Origin: Nannochloropsis salina CCMP1776
Taxonomy: Eukaryota; Sar; Eustigmatophyceae; Eustigmatales; Monodopsidaceae
NCBI GenBank assembly: GCA_004565275.1
Contig: SDOX01000166.1
Span: 148,653-177,637, forward strand
Direction of reading: 5' to 3'
DNA: 28,985 nt
Under the pieces are notes generated by a model. It was not told where the DNA came from. It was given only the letters and a program-made list of their open reading frames with translations, and made no database searches. A program made the translations under genes and the position numbers. Of the stretch, positions 1 through 12,300 are shown one piece after another (within the stretch, counting starts at the first letter, position 1; each line of letters opens with the position of its first letter).

Positions 1-2498
1 CCCCCCGCTACCTCCACCTGTGCGTCCGGCCCATGTACGAGCTTGAGACGCTCCTCCGTACCTCCCTCGCCCACTCTAAATCCATCACTCGCACTCTGGC
101 GCAGATCCAGCCGTCGGGAGGAGGTGAAGGAGGAGGAGGAGGAGGAAGAGGAGGAGGAGGAGGAAGAGGAGGAGGAGGAGGAAGAGGAGGAGGCGGGAAG
201 CTCATCACTCCCATGAAAAAGGTGCGCCCATACCAAGTGAAGACAGCCACTGATTGGTTGCAAGGACGGCCCAGGCACGAGGAGGGGAGGAGTGAGGAAG
301 GAGGAAGGGAAGGAGGAGGAGGAGCAAGAGGAGAAGGAAGGGGAGGGGGAGGAAGCGGAAGGGAAAGCCAAGCAGGAGGTGGGAGTGCTCCTTTCGCTCC
401 CTCCTCCCCCTCCTCCTTCCCTCCCTCTCGTACTTCCTCTACCTTCCCGCCTCCTCACTCAGTTTCACTCGCTTCGAGCTTGCCCGTTCCTTCTCCCTCC
501 CCTTCCCTCTCTTCCCCTCCCTCCTCCACGACCCCCCTCCTCCCTCCACCCTTACCTTCCCCGCTCCTCGACCAACCCTCCCCCTCCCTGGTGGAGGCGA
601 AGGACGAAAAGGCGCGCTTGCAGCACCGTAGCCTCCTTCCTCATCACCTGAGCCCCCTCCTTAACTCCATGCAAGCCGCCTTCTTTGCCCAACACCCGGA
701 TCTCCACCGTTACGCTGACCTGGCACTTCAAGCGACCGTTAAAAATGCCCGGGCCCTCGCCCTTGCCCGCACCTCCCCCCTCTCCTTCCTGCCTCCTCAC
801 GACCCCTCTTCTTCCTTCCCTCCTCACGTCCTGTCCTCCCTCCGCGCCCGCTTGCGGTCTTTCTACGCCGCCCGCCTTCCCTCCTGCTTGGACTCGATGG
901 CCCGTCCCTCCCTCCCCCTCACCCTCGTCCACATGGCCGCCACCTTAACTGTGCAGCATGCCCATGCGTCCGCCGTCGACCCCATCCTCGAGGAAGTGGC
1001 TTCCCTCTTCCAATCTCATCACGCCCACACCCGGGCCCACGCCCGACGAAGCCACGAAAAGGCCTTTCTTTCCCTCTCCTCCCCTTCGCCCTCCCTCCCG
1101 TCCTCCCTCCCTCCCTCGGCCCCGCCCTCCTCCTGGGTGCGTACGACGCAAAGGAGGCTGCAGTCGTTGCGGAGTATGATGGAAAGCGCCCCCTGGCTGG
1201 AAATGAGCGACCTGGTTCGGGTGTTGAGGAAGGTACTGGCGGTGATGGAGGAGAAAGGGGTCCTGGAGGGAGGCGAGGAGGAGGAGGAGGTGGAGGACTG
1301 GATGGTCACATCCAGCGCCCTGGTGGCCTTGTTGGTGCGAGCGGGGGGGGCGTTGCTGGGGACGAGGGAGGAGGGGAAGGGGAAGGCGAAGAGGGAGGAG
1401 GAGGGGGAGGAGGAGGAGGGAAGGGGGGAGGAGCCGACGGAAGGTGTGGGTACTGGGACGGAGGAGGGATGCCTGGCAGGAGGAGGGGGGGGAGGAAGGG
1501 AGGGTGATGATGGGGAAGGAAGAGGGGAAGAGGTGCTTGCTTCTCTCTGTGAGATGCTCTGGCGGTTACCTAGTCTGTGGGCCCGGCTCATGATTGATAG
1601 GGAGGGTGCGATGGGAGGTAAAGGGGAGGGAAGGCGAAGGCGCCTGGTCCAGAGGGAGGTGAGGCTATGGATGGAGTTGGAGGAGGGAGAGGAGGAGGGA
1701 GGAAGGGAGAGCATGGTGCTGCTGACGGCCAAGTTGTTGATGATGGGGTGGGAGGGAAAGAGGGAGGAGAGAAGGAGGAGAAGAGGGGGGAAGTCGGAGG
1801 AAGGACAGGGGGAAGGTGCGGATGGAGGAGGGATGAGAAAGGAGGAGGAGGTGGAGGTGGAGAGGAAGGAGAATCGGACCCCGAAGAGTCTGCCGCCGAC
1901 TCGCGCCCTCCTTCCTACCTCCTCCCCCTCACTCCCTCCACCTCACCTCATCCCTCCCTCCTGTCCCTCCCACGTCGCCTCCTGGTGGCTCGCCCTCGCC
2001 CGGGCACGTGTCGTCAGCGGCCCCACGGTGGAAGCTGCCTGGTTGCTCCTCCTCGCCTGCCCTCCCTCCCTCCCTCCTTCCCTCCCTCCCTTGCCCTCGA
2101 CACGGCTGGGAAAGGAGGAGGAGGAGGAGGAGGAGGAGGAGGAGGAGGAGGAGGAGGAGAAGGATGAGGAGGAGGAGGGATGGTGGGAGGCGAGTGTCGA
2201 GCTGATGGCGTCGTGCCCGGGAAAATTTCGGCGCCACCCTCCCGGCCCATCACCGCTTCACCGCCCAGCCACAGGGGCTTCATCGCAGAGCACGGGAGCA
2301 CCGAGCAAGCACGGGATCGAGCGAGAGGGAGGGGAGGAGGGAGGGAGGGAGGAAGGGAGGGAGGGAGACGGAGAGGATGGGGGAGGGGCCTGGGAGTGGG
2401 CGCGTTTGCGGGCTTTCTTGGCCGGAGGAGGGGGATGGAGGGGACGGAGGAGGTATCGAGAGGAAGGAGATGAGGGTGGAGAAAGGGGGGTTGGATGA
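1..2498 (+). CDS. Large low-complexity protein, possibly codanin-1-like (5' partial)
   Basis: The reading frame is open from the left edge, so the true start lies outside the window; the first ATG inside is at 33 and the stop is TGA at 2496-2498. About 830 residues are visible without an obvious intron. The N-terminal part carries a Gly-rich GGA repeat (about 118-195) and Ser/Pro-rich linkers. A conserved-looking helical block lies at about 620-1060, with the motifs LNSMQAAFFAQHPDLHRYAD and LVHMAATLTVQHAHA. From memory its spacing resembles the C-terminal domain of codanin-1, the animal partner of the histone chaperone ASF1 (an FF..Q..LRR..EF block followed by an N-V/C-K motif). The resemblance is weak. 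After about 1240 the protein is mostly Glu/Gly/Arg repeats, including a long (GAG)n poly-Glu tract at about 2113-2160. Coding status is likely; the family assignment is tentative. Confidence 0.5.
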   Translation, partial: PRYLHLCVRPMYELETLLRTSLAHSKSITRTLAQIQPSGGGEGGGGGGRGGGGGRGGGGGRGGGGKLITPMKKVRPYQVKTATDWLQGRPRHEEGRSEEGGREGGGGARGEGRGGGGSGRESQAGGGSAPFAPSSPSSFPPSRTSSTFPPPHSVSLASSLPVPSPSPSLSSPPSSTTPLLPPPLPSPLLDQPSPSLVEAKDEKARLQHRSLLPHHLSPLLNSMQAAFFAQHPDLHRYADLALQATVKNARALALARTSPLSFLPPHDPSSSFPPHVLSSLRARLRSFYAARLPSCLDSMARPSLPLTLVHMAATLTVQHAHASAVDPILEEVASLFQSHHAHTRAHARRSHEKAFLSLSSPSPSLPSSLPPSAPPSSWVRTTQRRLQSLRSMMESAPWLEMSDLVRVLRKVLAVMEEKGVLEGGEEEEEVEDWMVTSSALVALLVRAGGALLGTREEGKGKAKREEEGEEEEGRGEEPTEGVGTGTEEGCLAGGGGGGREGDDGEGRGEEVLASLCEMLWRLPSLWARLMIDREGAMGGKGEGRRRRLVQREVRLWMELEEGEEEGGRESMVLLTAKLLMMGWEGKREERRRRRGGKSEEGQGEGADGGGMRKEEEVEVERKENRTPKSLPPTRALLPTSSPSLPPPHLIPPSCPSHVASWWLALARARVVSGPTVEAAWLLLLACPPSLPPSLPPLPSTRLGKEEEEEEEEEEEEEEEKDEEEEGWWEASVELMASCPGKFRRHPPGPSPLHRPATGASSQSTGAPSKHGIEREGGEEGGREEGREGDGEDGGGAWEWARLRAFLAGGGGWRGRRRYREEGDEGGERGVG

Positions 2499-3129
2499 GT
2501 GATGGGGAAGGAAGGCGATGAGGAGGAGCTGGGAAGGAAAGGCGGAGCATGGGATGGTGTGGGGCGGGAAGCGTGGCGGGGGCACACGGAGAGGGAGGGA
2601 GGGAGGGAGGGAGGGAGCAAGGGAGGAAGGGCGTAGCATGGGTGAGTGAATAGGTGGAGGTTCAAGTCTTCGTGCAAGATATCATGGCACATTAAGAAAT
2701 ATGAAAAATTCTAGAAAGAAAATAGGCACAGCATGTTTGGGGGGAGGGCATTGGCACTCCGCCCTCGACTTTCCGGGGGCTTTCTTTGGGCGAAGCCACC
2801 AACTTAGCTTCACACGGCACTGACGCATTGAGGAGGAGCGAGGCAGGGGAGGCGAAACCCCCTGTTGACGGGGGAGGGAAAGGGGAGGGGAGGTAGGGAG
2901 GTAGGGAGGTAGGGAGGAGGTAGGGAAGGAACAGGACGTCCTGCAAGACATAAGGGGCTGGTTCCCGATCTTTTCTGTGTCTCCCCTTTCGCATATGGTC
3001 CTCCTCAATTTACATGGCATTGACTTCCCCCTTTCGTCCCTCTCACCCCGCTTCACTTTGCCTCGCTCTTTCCTCATCTCCCTCCCTCTTTAATGTGCAC
3101 GTGAACATTGCTCTCCCCTGTATAGTCAT
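2499..3129. other. Intergenic spacer with GGGAGG and GGTAGG repeats
   Basis: No convincing gene is seen. The left part is a GGGAGG tract (about 2588-2625), and a short GGGAGGTA tandem run lies at about 2885-2925. Overlapping open frames encode only Ser/Pro/Leu or Gly/Arg repeats. Base composition becomes more AT-rich after 2690, which marks the change from gene to retroelement-derived DNA. Confidence 0.6.
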
Positions 3130-3616
3130 GCGCAATTCACCGTCCTACGTGGAAATATACATGGAAATAATACATGGAAATAAACATGGAGATAAGGACA
3201 CTCATCTACCGTTGACCCGTCACTCGACGACGAAAGTAGTCGTTCAATTGAGCGACGATGTGGCGGTACAGGCATTACTTGATACGGGAGCGGGTAGGAG
3301 CTGCGTCCAAGCGGAGTGGTGGGCGCAGGATCGGCAAAGACACGACGACGAGCCTGAGAAGACTCACCCCGAACGAGAGGAGATTCCACTCGTGGGAGCA
3401 GACAGACGACCTTTAGACACTCTCGGGGTCGAAGACATTAAATTTAAAATGGGAAATCGGGTGCTCACCCAAGAAGTAGCAGTGGTGCGCGAACTCAAAC
3501 AACAGCTGATACTAGGGTGTGGCTTTCTCCGGCGGACCAACGTCGTGATAGATTCTCAGACGGACAGCGTGGTACTGCGTCGCCCCCAACATTCCCGAAG
3601 CGGTAATAGGTTCTGA
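3130..3616 (+). mobile_element. Retroelement fossil: retropepsin fragment, probably Ty3/gypsy-type
   Basis: An open frame here encodes a retroviral-type aspartic protease domain. The active-site motif is ALLDTGAGRSC, followed about 85 residues later by the LILGCGFLRR motif and then VVIDSQ, which is the usual order in LTR-retrotransposon proteases. The domain is the only part recognised. I see no reverse transcriptase, integrase, gag or flanking long terminal repeats within several kilobases, so this is a broken remnant and not a whole element. Its base composition is lower in GC than the neighbouring genes. The open frame extends upstream to about 3014. Age cannot be estimated from one fragment. 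A domesticated protease is possible but not supported. Confidence 0.6.
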
Positions 3617-4621
3617 ATTTGTTTGGCCCGATTGCACGTAGAGGGCAGTGTGGTCTTCTGGGAAAGGCTTCCTTTCGCCCGCGGGTATCGAGGGGGGTGA
3701 GGAGGACGATGTGGAGGAAGGCGGGCATGGCCGGGGGATGTGAGGAGGACAAGCAGGAGGAGGGGCAGGAGGAAGGACAGAGAAAGGAAGGAAAAGGCAG
3801 TCATAGATGCTTTCAGGATCCTCCCATGGCTCGTGACAGTGCTAGCTCTAAGACGGAAAACGTGACCTGTGAGGAAAGTTTGGAATTTAATTAAAAACCA
3901 AAAACGACATTGCGAAGGAAAAGTTTTCGTCCTGACTAGCATATTTAGCCCTCCACTACATGTCAGCAAGACGGGAACAATTATAACATGCGCGAGCTTG
4001 GATGAATATGTGGCGGAGGGCTGGTAGAGAGGAGGTAATTATCCTGCACGCCATGAAACCATGAAGAAAATCTTTCACACCGTCTTCGCTTATTTTGGCC
4101 TCAAGACCATGAAATTAATTTACAAAGACAAAATCGAACACAAAAGTTTTATTTTTATTTGTCGTACGCACCGACTTTTGTTAGCAAAAAAGGATGGCGT
4201 CGCATCAAGGAGAAGATAACATCGCAAGGACTCGCTAAAAACGGAAAAAATAGCGTTGGTGGCAAAATAAGACGCACAAATGAAGAATTGTACGACCAAA
4301 GAGGACGGGACGCGCGTAAATTTCTTCAGCCCAACGTCCGGGGCAGTATCAGTGGTGATCGCCGGTGACAGCATACTCCTCAGGACAGGCGGGACCTCGA
4401 TGTGGAATGCGTGAGGTGGTGTTGTTACCATGAGACGTTTTCTACTAATTCCTTTTTAGTTTCTTAGTGGCTTTTAATCAACTAAGAGCAAGACTTACGG
4501 AGAGAATGGCATCGTATCGTTCCTTTTCGTGCAAAATTGTCATCAATCTACCCCTCCGTACTCTCCATAGGGAAAAGACGCCGGCACAGGACAGATCAAA
4601 TAATCTGTATACCACGGGCAT
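3617..4621. other. AT-richer intergenic stretch, no gene recognised
   Basis: About 1 kb of lower-GC sequence lies between the retroelement fragment and QNG1. Short open frames exist (for example 4159-4368 on the plus strand, Lys/Arg-rich), but none has a recognisable domain or splice partner. Part may be decayed retroelement DNA. The last 150 bp before 4622 should hold the QNG1 promoter and 5' leader; no clear TATA-like box was identified. Confidence 0.5.
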
Positions 4622-6166
4622 ATGACCACAGAGGACGATGTCCCCGCCCCATTCACGGTAAAATTGTCAGCATTGCGCATTCGAGCCCTGGATGCAGTAC
4701 TGCCTTCCGGGCCTCCCGCTCATTTCTACCTCTTTGCCCTCCCCTCCCCTCCCTCCTTCCTGCGGCAGTGCTCCTGCCCCACCGGACTCAAGCTTTTCAT
4801 TCCTAATTCTTTTCTCCCTTTCCCTTCCCCCTACAGCCACTCACCTCCGTCCGCGCGTCCACGGCCCGGGTCGTGCGCCGAGCCCAGCACGTGCACATCG
4901 ACTCAGCCGCCCTCGCAGCCCTCACCCGCAGCCTGACCACGCGCCAAACCCAACCACTGGCGTGGCAGGAGCTTGGATGGCACTACCACGCCGACGCCGA
5001 GACGGCCGGGCCGTTGACCTGCCAATACGCTCTTGTCTTGGACGCCCTCAATTTTTGCTTCTGGCCGACCCCGGGCCTCGAGTACGAACACTTGGCCCGT
5101 GGCTTGAGGAGGGCGTTGGAACGGGACCCAACCGCTTTCAACGCACAGGCCTTGGCCTCGGTCTCCCCCGCCACTGTCGCGGGCTGGGTGGATTGCCCTT
5201 CCCCTCCCTCGCCTTCCCATCTCTCCACCTCCACGCCGCCCACCGGCCCGGGACCGGCGACCGGAGCCAGGGGTACCTCTCCTCCTTCCTCCCCCGCTTC
5301 CTCGCCCCCTTCTTCCTTCCTTCCCTGCCTCTCTGAGCGCGTCCGGAAAGTCCGGGAAGTGGGGCACGTCCTCCTTCAACACTTCAACGGCCAGGCCGCG
5401 GACCTGGTCCGGGCCTCGGGGTTTTCCGCGGTGGAACTCGTCCGTCTCCTCTCGGCCTTTTTCCCTTCCTTCCGGGACGAAGCCCTCCACCAGGGCGAGC
5501 AGGTCTACTTCTACAAGCGGGCACAGATCCTGGTGGCGGACATATGGGCCGCCTACGGCTGTCGGACGGATCCTCCTTTCCCGTATGCCTTCAGGGACAT
5601 GGGCGAGCTGACCATGTTCGCGGACTACCGGGTGCCGCAGGTGAGGGGGGGAGGGAGGGAGAGAGGGAGGGAGGGAGGAGGGGAAGGAGGGAGGGAAGGA
5701 GGGAAGAAGGGAGGAAGGAAGGAAGTGAGGGAGGGAGGGAGGGAGGTTCCCACAGCTTTTACCGCGAGGGTACTGGTCGGGCCGATGCTCCATTCCCCCC
5801 CGCCGGAAATCGTCGCCTTCCTTTCCTCTTTCCGATGAAATTTAATTTTGATTTTAAACTACCACCTTTCCTCCCCCCCCCCCCTCTCCCTCCGCCCAGA
5901 TACTTCGGGGCCGGGGGGTGCTCCGTTACGCCCCGGGCCTGGCCGAGCGCGTGGACGGGAGGGAGGAGCTGCCCGCGGGGAGCGAGGAGGAGGTGGAGAT
6001 CAGGGCGGCCACCGTGCAGGCAGTGGAAAGCATGCGAGAGGTCTGGAGGGCGGGAGGGAAGGGAGAAATTTTGAGCGTGGAGCTAGATTGGTTGTTGTGG
6101 CAGGAGGGCGAGCGATACAGGGACTCCCTGCCTCCGCACCACCGGACATTGTCGATTTTCTACTGA
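4622..6166 (+). CDS. QNG1: Queuosine 5'-phosphate N-glycosylase / queuosine salvage protein (DUF2419)
   Basis: Three exons are inferred: 4622-4657, 4837-5640 and 5900-6166, all joined in phase 0 at GT-AG sites, giving 368 residues, close to the family's usual length. The family releases queuine base from queuosine nucleotides so that it can be reinserted into tRNA anticodons. Family signatures run in order: PLTSVR near the N-terminus, LDALNFCFW, FYKRAQILVADIW (about 237-250), MFADYRVPQ (about 272-280) at the end of exon 2, EEEVEIRAATVQAVE in exon 3, and the C-terminal PHHRTLSIFY. The acidic residues in VAD and FAD are those expected at the active site. A Ser/Pro-rich insertion sits at about 5199-5335. 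The tiny first exon (12 codons) is supported by phase and by the match of exon 2 to the family N-terminus. Intron 2 is packed with GGGAGG. No targeting peptide is seen, so the protein is probably cytosolic. Confidence 0.93.
5641..5899 (+). repeat. QNG1 intron 2 with 5' GGGAGG tract and 3' C-rich tract
   Basis: The intron begins GTGAGGG and its first ~115 bases are nearly pure (GGGA/GGAA)n. It ends in a long C/T tract before CAG. The two ends are roughly complementary. The repeat is open in several frames, which creates misleading Pro/Ser-rich ORFs on the opposite strand. Confidence 0.85.
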
Positions 6167-6319
6167 GAGGGGTCTTCGAGGGGCAGGGGGTGGGAGGGTG
6201 TTGTACTTTTGGGGGAGGGGGTAGGGGAGGGCACACTGAAAGTACCAAATGCATCCGCGGGCAGTGCCTTCGGACGGTTTAGTCTGTCGGACTGCGGGCT
6301 ACTTTTGTGGTCGTGAAAA

Positions 6320-8968
<2,649 letters not shown>

Positions 8969-9351
8969 CTCCGATTCCTGCGAATGGTGCGATTTTTTTC
9001 ATTTTCAGATCTATACTTAAGTAACAACATATTGATCCAGCAGCATCGACGTCTTTCGTCGTCAAAGGCGCTCTGCACCGGTCGCCCCGTGGCCTCGTTG
9101 GGAGGGCGGAACGTGGCTGGGGCGTGTAGTAGGGCAGCCGTTAAGAAACTTCAACATGCCCGGAAACGGCTGAGCCTGTGCTTCCAGACGTCGAAGGACG
9201 CAGGTCACTGCGACTGCAACTTGTTCAATCGTGGCTTGGCGTTGTAATTTATCCTTTATTTCTCAATTTTAATCTGTTACTCTTTTTTTTCTGCCATTCT
9301 CACGCAGGCAAAGAAAAAAGACTTTCGTGGCAAATTTGGAGGACCATCATC
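8969..9351. promoter_or_regulatory. Shared divergent promoter of the ETNPPL-like gene and ClpB
   Basis: The two start codons are 383 bp apart and face away from each other, so both promoters and leaders must lie here. A heat-shock-element-like site occurs at 9144-9153. A possible 5'-leader intron of ClpB is 9244-9307: it starts GTAATT, is T-rich and ends CACGCAG, 44 bases before the ATG. That leader intron is a guess from signals only. Confidence 0.5.
9144..9153 (+). promoter_or_regulatory. Heat-shock element-like inverted pair (nGAAnnTTCn)
   Basis: The ten bases AGAAACTTCA match the two-unit core of the HSF binding site exactly. They lie about 200 bp upstream of the ATG of a ClpB-type chaperone, a classic heat-shock gene. 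A third unit in perfect register is not obvious, and a two-unit match is expected by chance at appreciable frequency. Confidence 0.35.
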
Positions 9352-12300
9352 ATGCTACGCCCTCTCTTGCTCCTCCCGCCTTACTCGCGGTCTCCACGGG
9401 CATCAACGGCGTTTTTCCGCCGACTCCAAGACTTCCACACCTATCGATGTCCCTCTCCTCTCGGGCTTTCTCTGGGGATGACCACATCTGGACAATTGTC
9501 TTCTCTCCCGGTACAAAAGAATCTTTGTCGTCCGGCGCCGGCCTCCTTCCCCTTGTCAGGAGGAAGGCGGGCCTTTTCCATGCCTCCTGGTGGGGGAAGT
9601 TCCTGGGTGAGCCCAGATGCAGTGCCCAAAGGAGAAAATCTAAAGAAATATAGTCGAAATCTGACAAAAGAAGCGATGGATGGGAGGTTAGACCCGGTGA
9701 GCAGGGCAGTTGGGTTGGCGGTGCCGAAAGCGTCTTGGTCGTGTCGCTCTCTTGATCAAAGGCTCTGTCCTGTGTCTTAATTCCACGCCTTTAGAGGGAG
9801 TGAATTGCCTTCCTTCTTTCTCTCCACAAGGATCTTCTCCGGTGTTGTTTCGTGTCATTTTTCCGGGGCCCTGGCGTCCGGTCCGGGTCCGAGTCCCATG
9901 GCATCCATTCACACTGCTCCTCAGCCCCTTTTCCTGGCGCTCGGTCCGTGCCCGACCTTCCCATCTAATTTATTGACACCGCCTTGTAGGTGATTGGTCG
10001 GGACGGGGTGATTCGTCGGGTAGTGCAGGTACTGTCCCGGCGGACGAAGAACAATCCGGTCTTGATCGGAGAGCCTGGGGTGGGGAAGACCGCGATTGCG
10101 GAAGGTGCGCGCGGGAGTCATATAGTCATATATATATGTGTATGCCCTTGGATTGATGTCTGCGTCCTCCTCGCATTCCATCATGCAAAATACACTCCTT
10201 TCTTCCTTCCTCATCGCCACTTCCCCCCCATTCCGCTCCTCGGTCTTTTCGTGCTCCTTCCTGTCTCCCGGTCCACAGGTTTGGCCCGCCGGATCGCGGC
10301 GGGGGAGGTCCCTGAGAGTATGCGTTCGAAGCAGGTTTATGCCCTGGACATTGCCGCCCTTGTAGCGGGGGCCAAATTTCGGGGGGAGTTCGAGGAGCGC
10401 CTGAAAGGAGGTGGGGCAGCAGGATAGGGAGGGAGGGAGGGAGGGAGGGTGGGTGGATGGATGGGTTTGGGCTCTGGAAGAGGAAGACGGGGGGCTGGGC
10501 TTGCGCACGCGCCAACCTCCTCCCTCCCCCCCTCCCTATCTTCCACGGTTTGCAGTCCTCCGGGACGTGGAGAGCTTGCACGGGCAGGTGATCCTCTTCA
10601 TCGACGAGCTTCACCTCCTGGTCGGCGCGGGGGGGGGGGAGGGCGCAATGGACGCGAGCAACATGCTGAAGCCGGCCTTGGCCCGGGGGGAGCTTCGCTG
10701 CATGGGGGCGACGACCTTGGACGAGTACAGGTGGGTGGCGGCGGGGGGCTTCTTGGGGGTTCGATTTGGGCGCTTGTCTCTGCGTGTGATGGTGGCGCAG
10801 ACTTTTCCAGGCTACTGGACCTCCCCCGCCGGTCCCGCCACGGCGAGTTGCCTGGGAAACGGTTTTTGGAAATTTAAAAACCCACCCGTCCACGATGGGA
10901 CTCGTCGGCAGGAAGCACATTGAGAAGGACGCCGCCCTGGCCCGTCGCTTCCAGTCCGTGTTGGTGCAAGAGCCCGACCTGGAGGACACCATTTCGATTT
11001 TGCGGGGCTTGAAGGAGAAGTACGAGGTGAGGGAGGGAGGGAGGGAGGGGAAGGGCTGGGGCGGGGACGATTGAATGTGTTGGAAAGTGAGCTGTATTGT
11101 GGAGAGATAGGGGCTGTGGAGTCTCTTTTTCTCACTCTGTTAGGGTTAGGGTTAGGGTTAGGGTTAGGGACACTCGCCACCTGAGTGAAGCGGATTCCTC
11201 CCTCCTTCCCTCCCTCCTTCTCTCCCTCCCTCCCTCCCTCCCGCCATCAGGTCCATCACGGGGTACGCATTGCCGACACCGCCCTTGTGGCCGCCGCCCG
11301 GCTTGCGGACCGCTACATCCAGGTAGCCTCTGGCCCTCTCTCCCTCCCTCTCTTCCTCCCTCTCTCCCTTCCTCTCTTCCTTCCTCCCTCACTCCCTCCC
11401 TCCCCCCTTCCTTAGGATCGGTTCATGCCCGACAAGGCCATCGACCTCATTGACGAAGCTGCGTCTAAGCTGAGGATGCAGCAGGAGAGCAAGCCGGAAG
11501 CCATCGACGTGATGGAGCGGGAGCTGATCAGGTACCCTCCCCCTGCCCTCCCCCTCGTCCTCCTCCCCTCCCCTCACCCTCTTCCCTCTCTCCCTCCCTT
11601 CCTTCCTCCCAGGAAACAGATCGAGATCGAGGCCCTCAAGCGGGAGACGGACGCGGCCTCCAAAGCTCGGCTGATGAAACTGGAGGAGGAGGTGCGGGCG
11701 AAAAAGGAGGAGGAGAAGCTTCTGCTCGAAGAATGGTAAGTGTGCCCGTCCGGAGTCTGGCCTTCTTGCCCATTTCCCCCGAGTCTTTTTGGAGGGGTTG
11801 CGGGGACGTTGGGGACGATGTCGCGCCGTGGATGAGGGCTTGTAATCGCCGGGTGCTCGGTCTTTGTCTTTCCTCCCTCCCTCCCTCCCTCTCTCCCTCA
11901 TTCCCGCCCTCCTGCCCTCCCTTCTCCCTCCTCCCATCATCGGACCCTCCCTCCCTCCCTCCTACGCAGGCAAGAAGAGAAAACGCTTCTGGAAGCCACC
12001 AAGGCCGCACAGAAGGAGCTCGAGGCCGCCCGTCGGGACGTGGAGATGGCACAACGGGCGGGAGACTACGCCCGAGTGGGGGAGTTGCTCCACGCGATCA
12101 TACCCGAGCTGGAGGCGAAGGCGGGGCAGGCGGGGGGAGGGCGGGGGGGAGGGCGGGGCCCAAGATGCTGAGCGAGGTGGTGACGGAGGAGCAGGTGGGT
12201 GAGGTCATCTCCAGGGCGACGGGCATCCCCCTGGGCGCCCTCTTGGAAGGAGAAGGGGACCGGCTCCTGCACATGGAGGAGGCGCTGAAGGAGGGCGTGG

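Noticed and set aside
1667-2550. Several overlapping frames on both strands in the codanin-like gene
   Set aside because: All are translations of GGA/GAG repeats; only the frame open from the left edge contains non-repetitive helical sequence.
2655-2675. GGTTCAAGTC resembling a tRNA T-loop
   Set aside because: The flanking bases do not pair into a T-stem and no acceptor, D or anticodon arms could be fitted.
4159-4368. 69-codon Lys/Arg-rich open frame
   Set aside because: No domain, no splice partner and AT-rich surroundings; it could be chance or decayed element sequence.
4903-5793. Long minus-strand open frame opposite QNG1
   Set aside because: It is antisense to clear QNG1 exons and its repeats are translated GGGAGG intron sequence.
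11140-11169. TTAGGG run as a chromosome end
   Set aside because: ClpB exons continue on both sides in the right order, so the block is internal.
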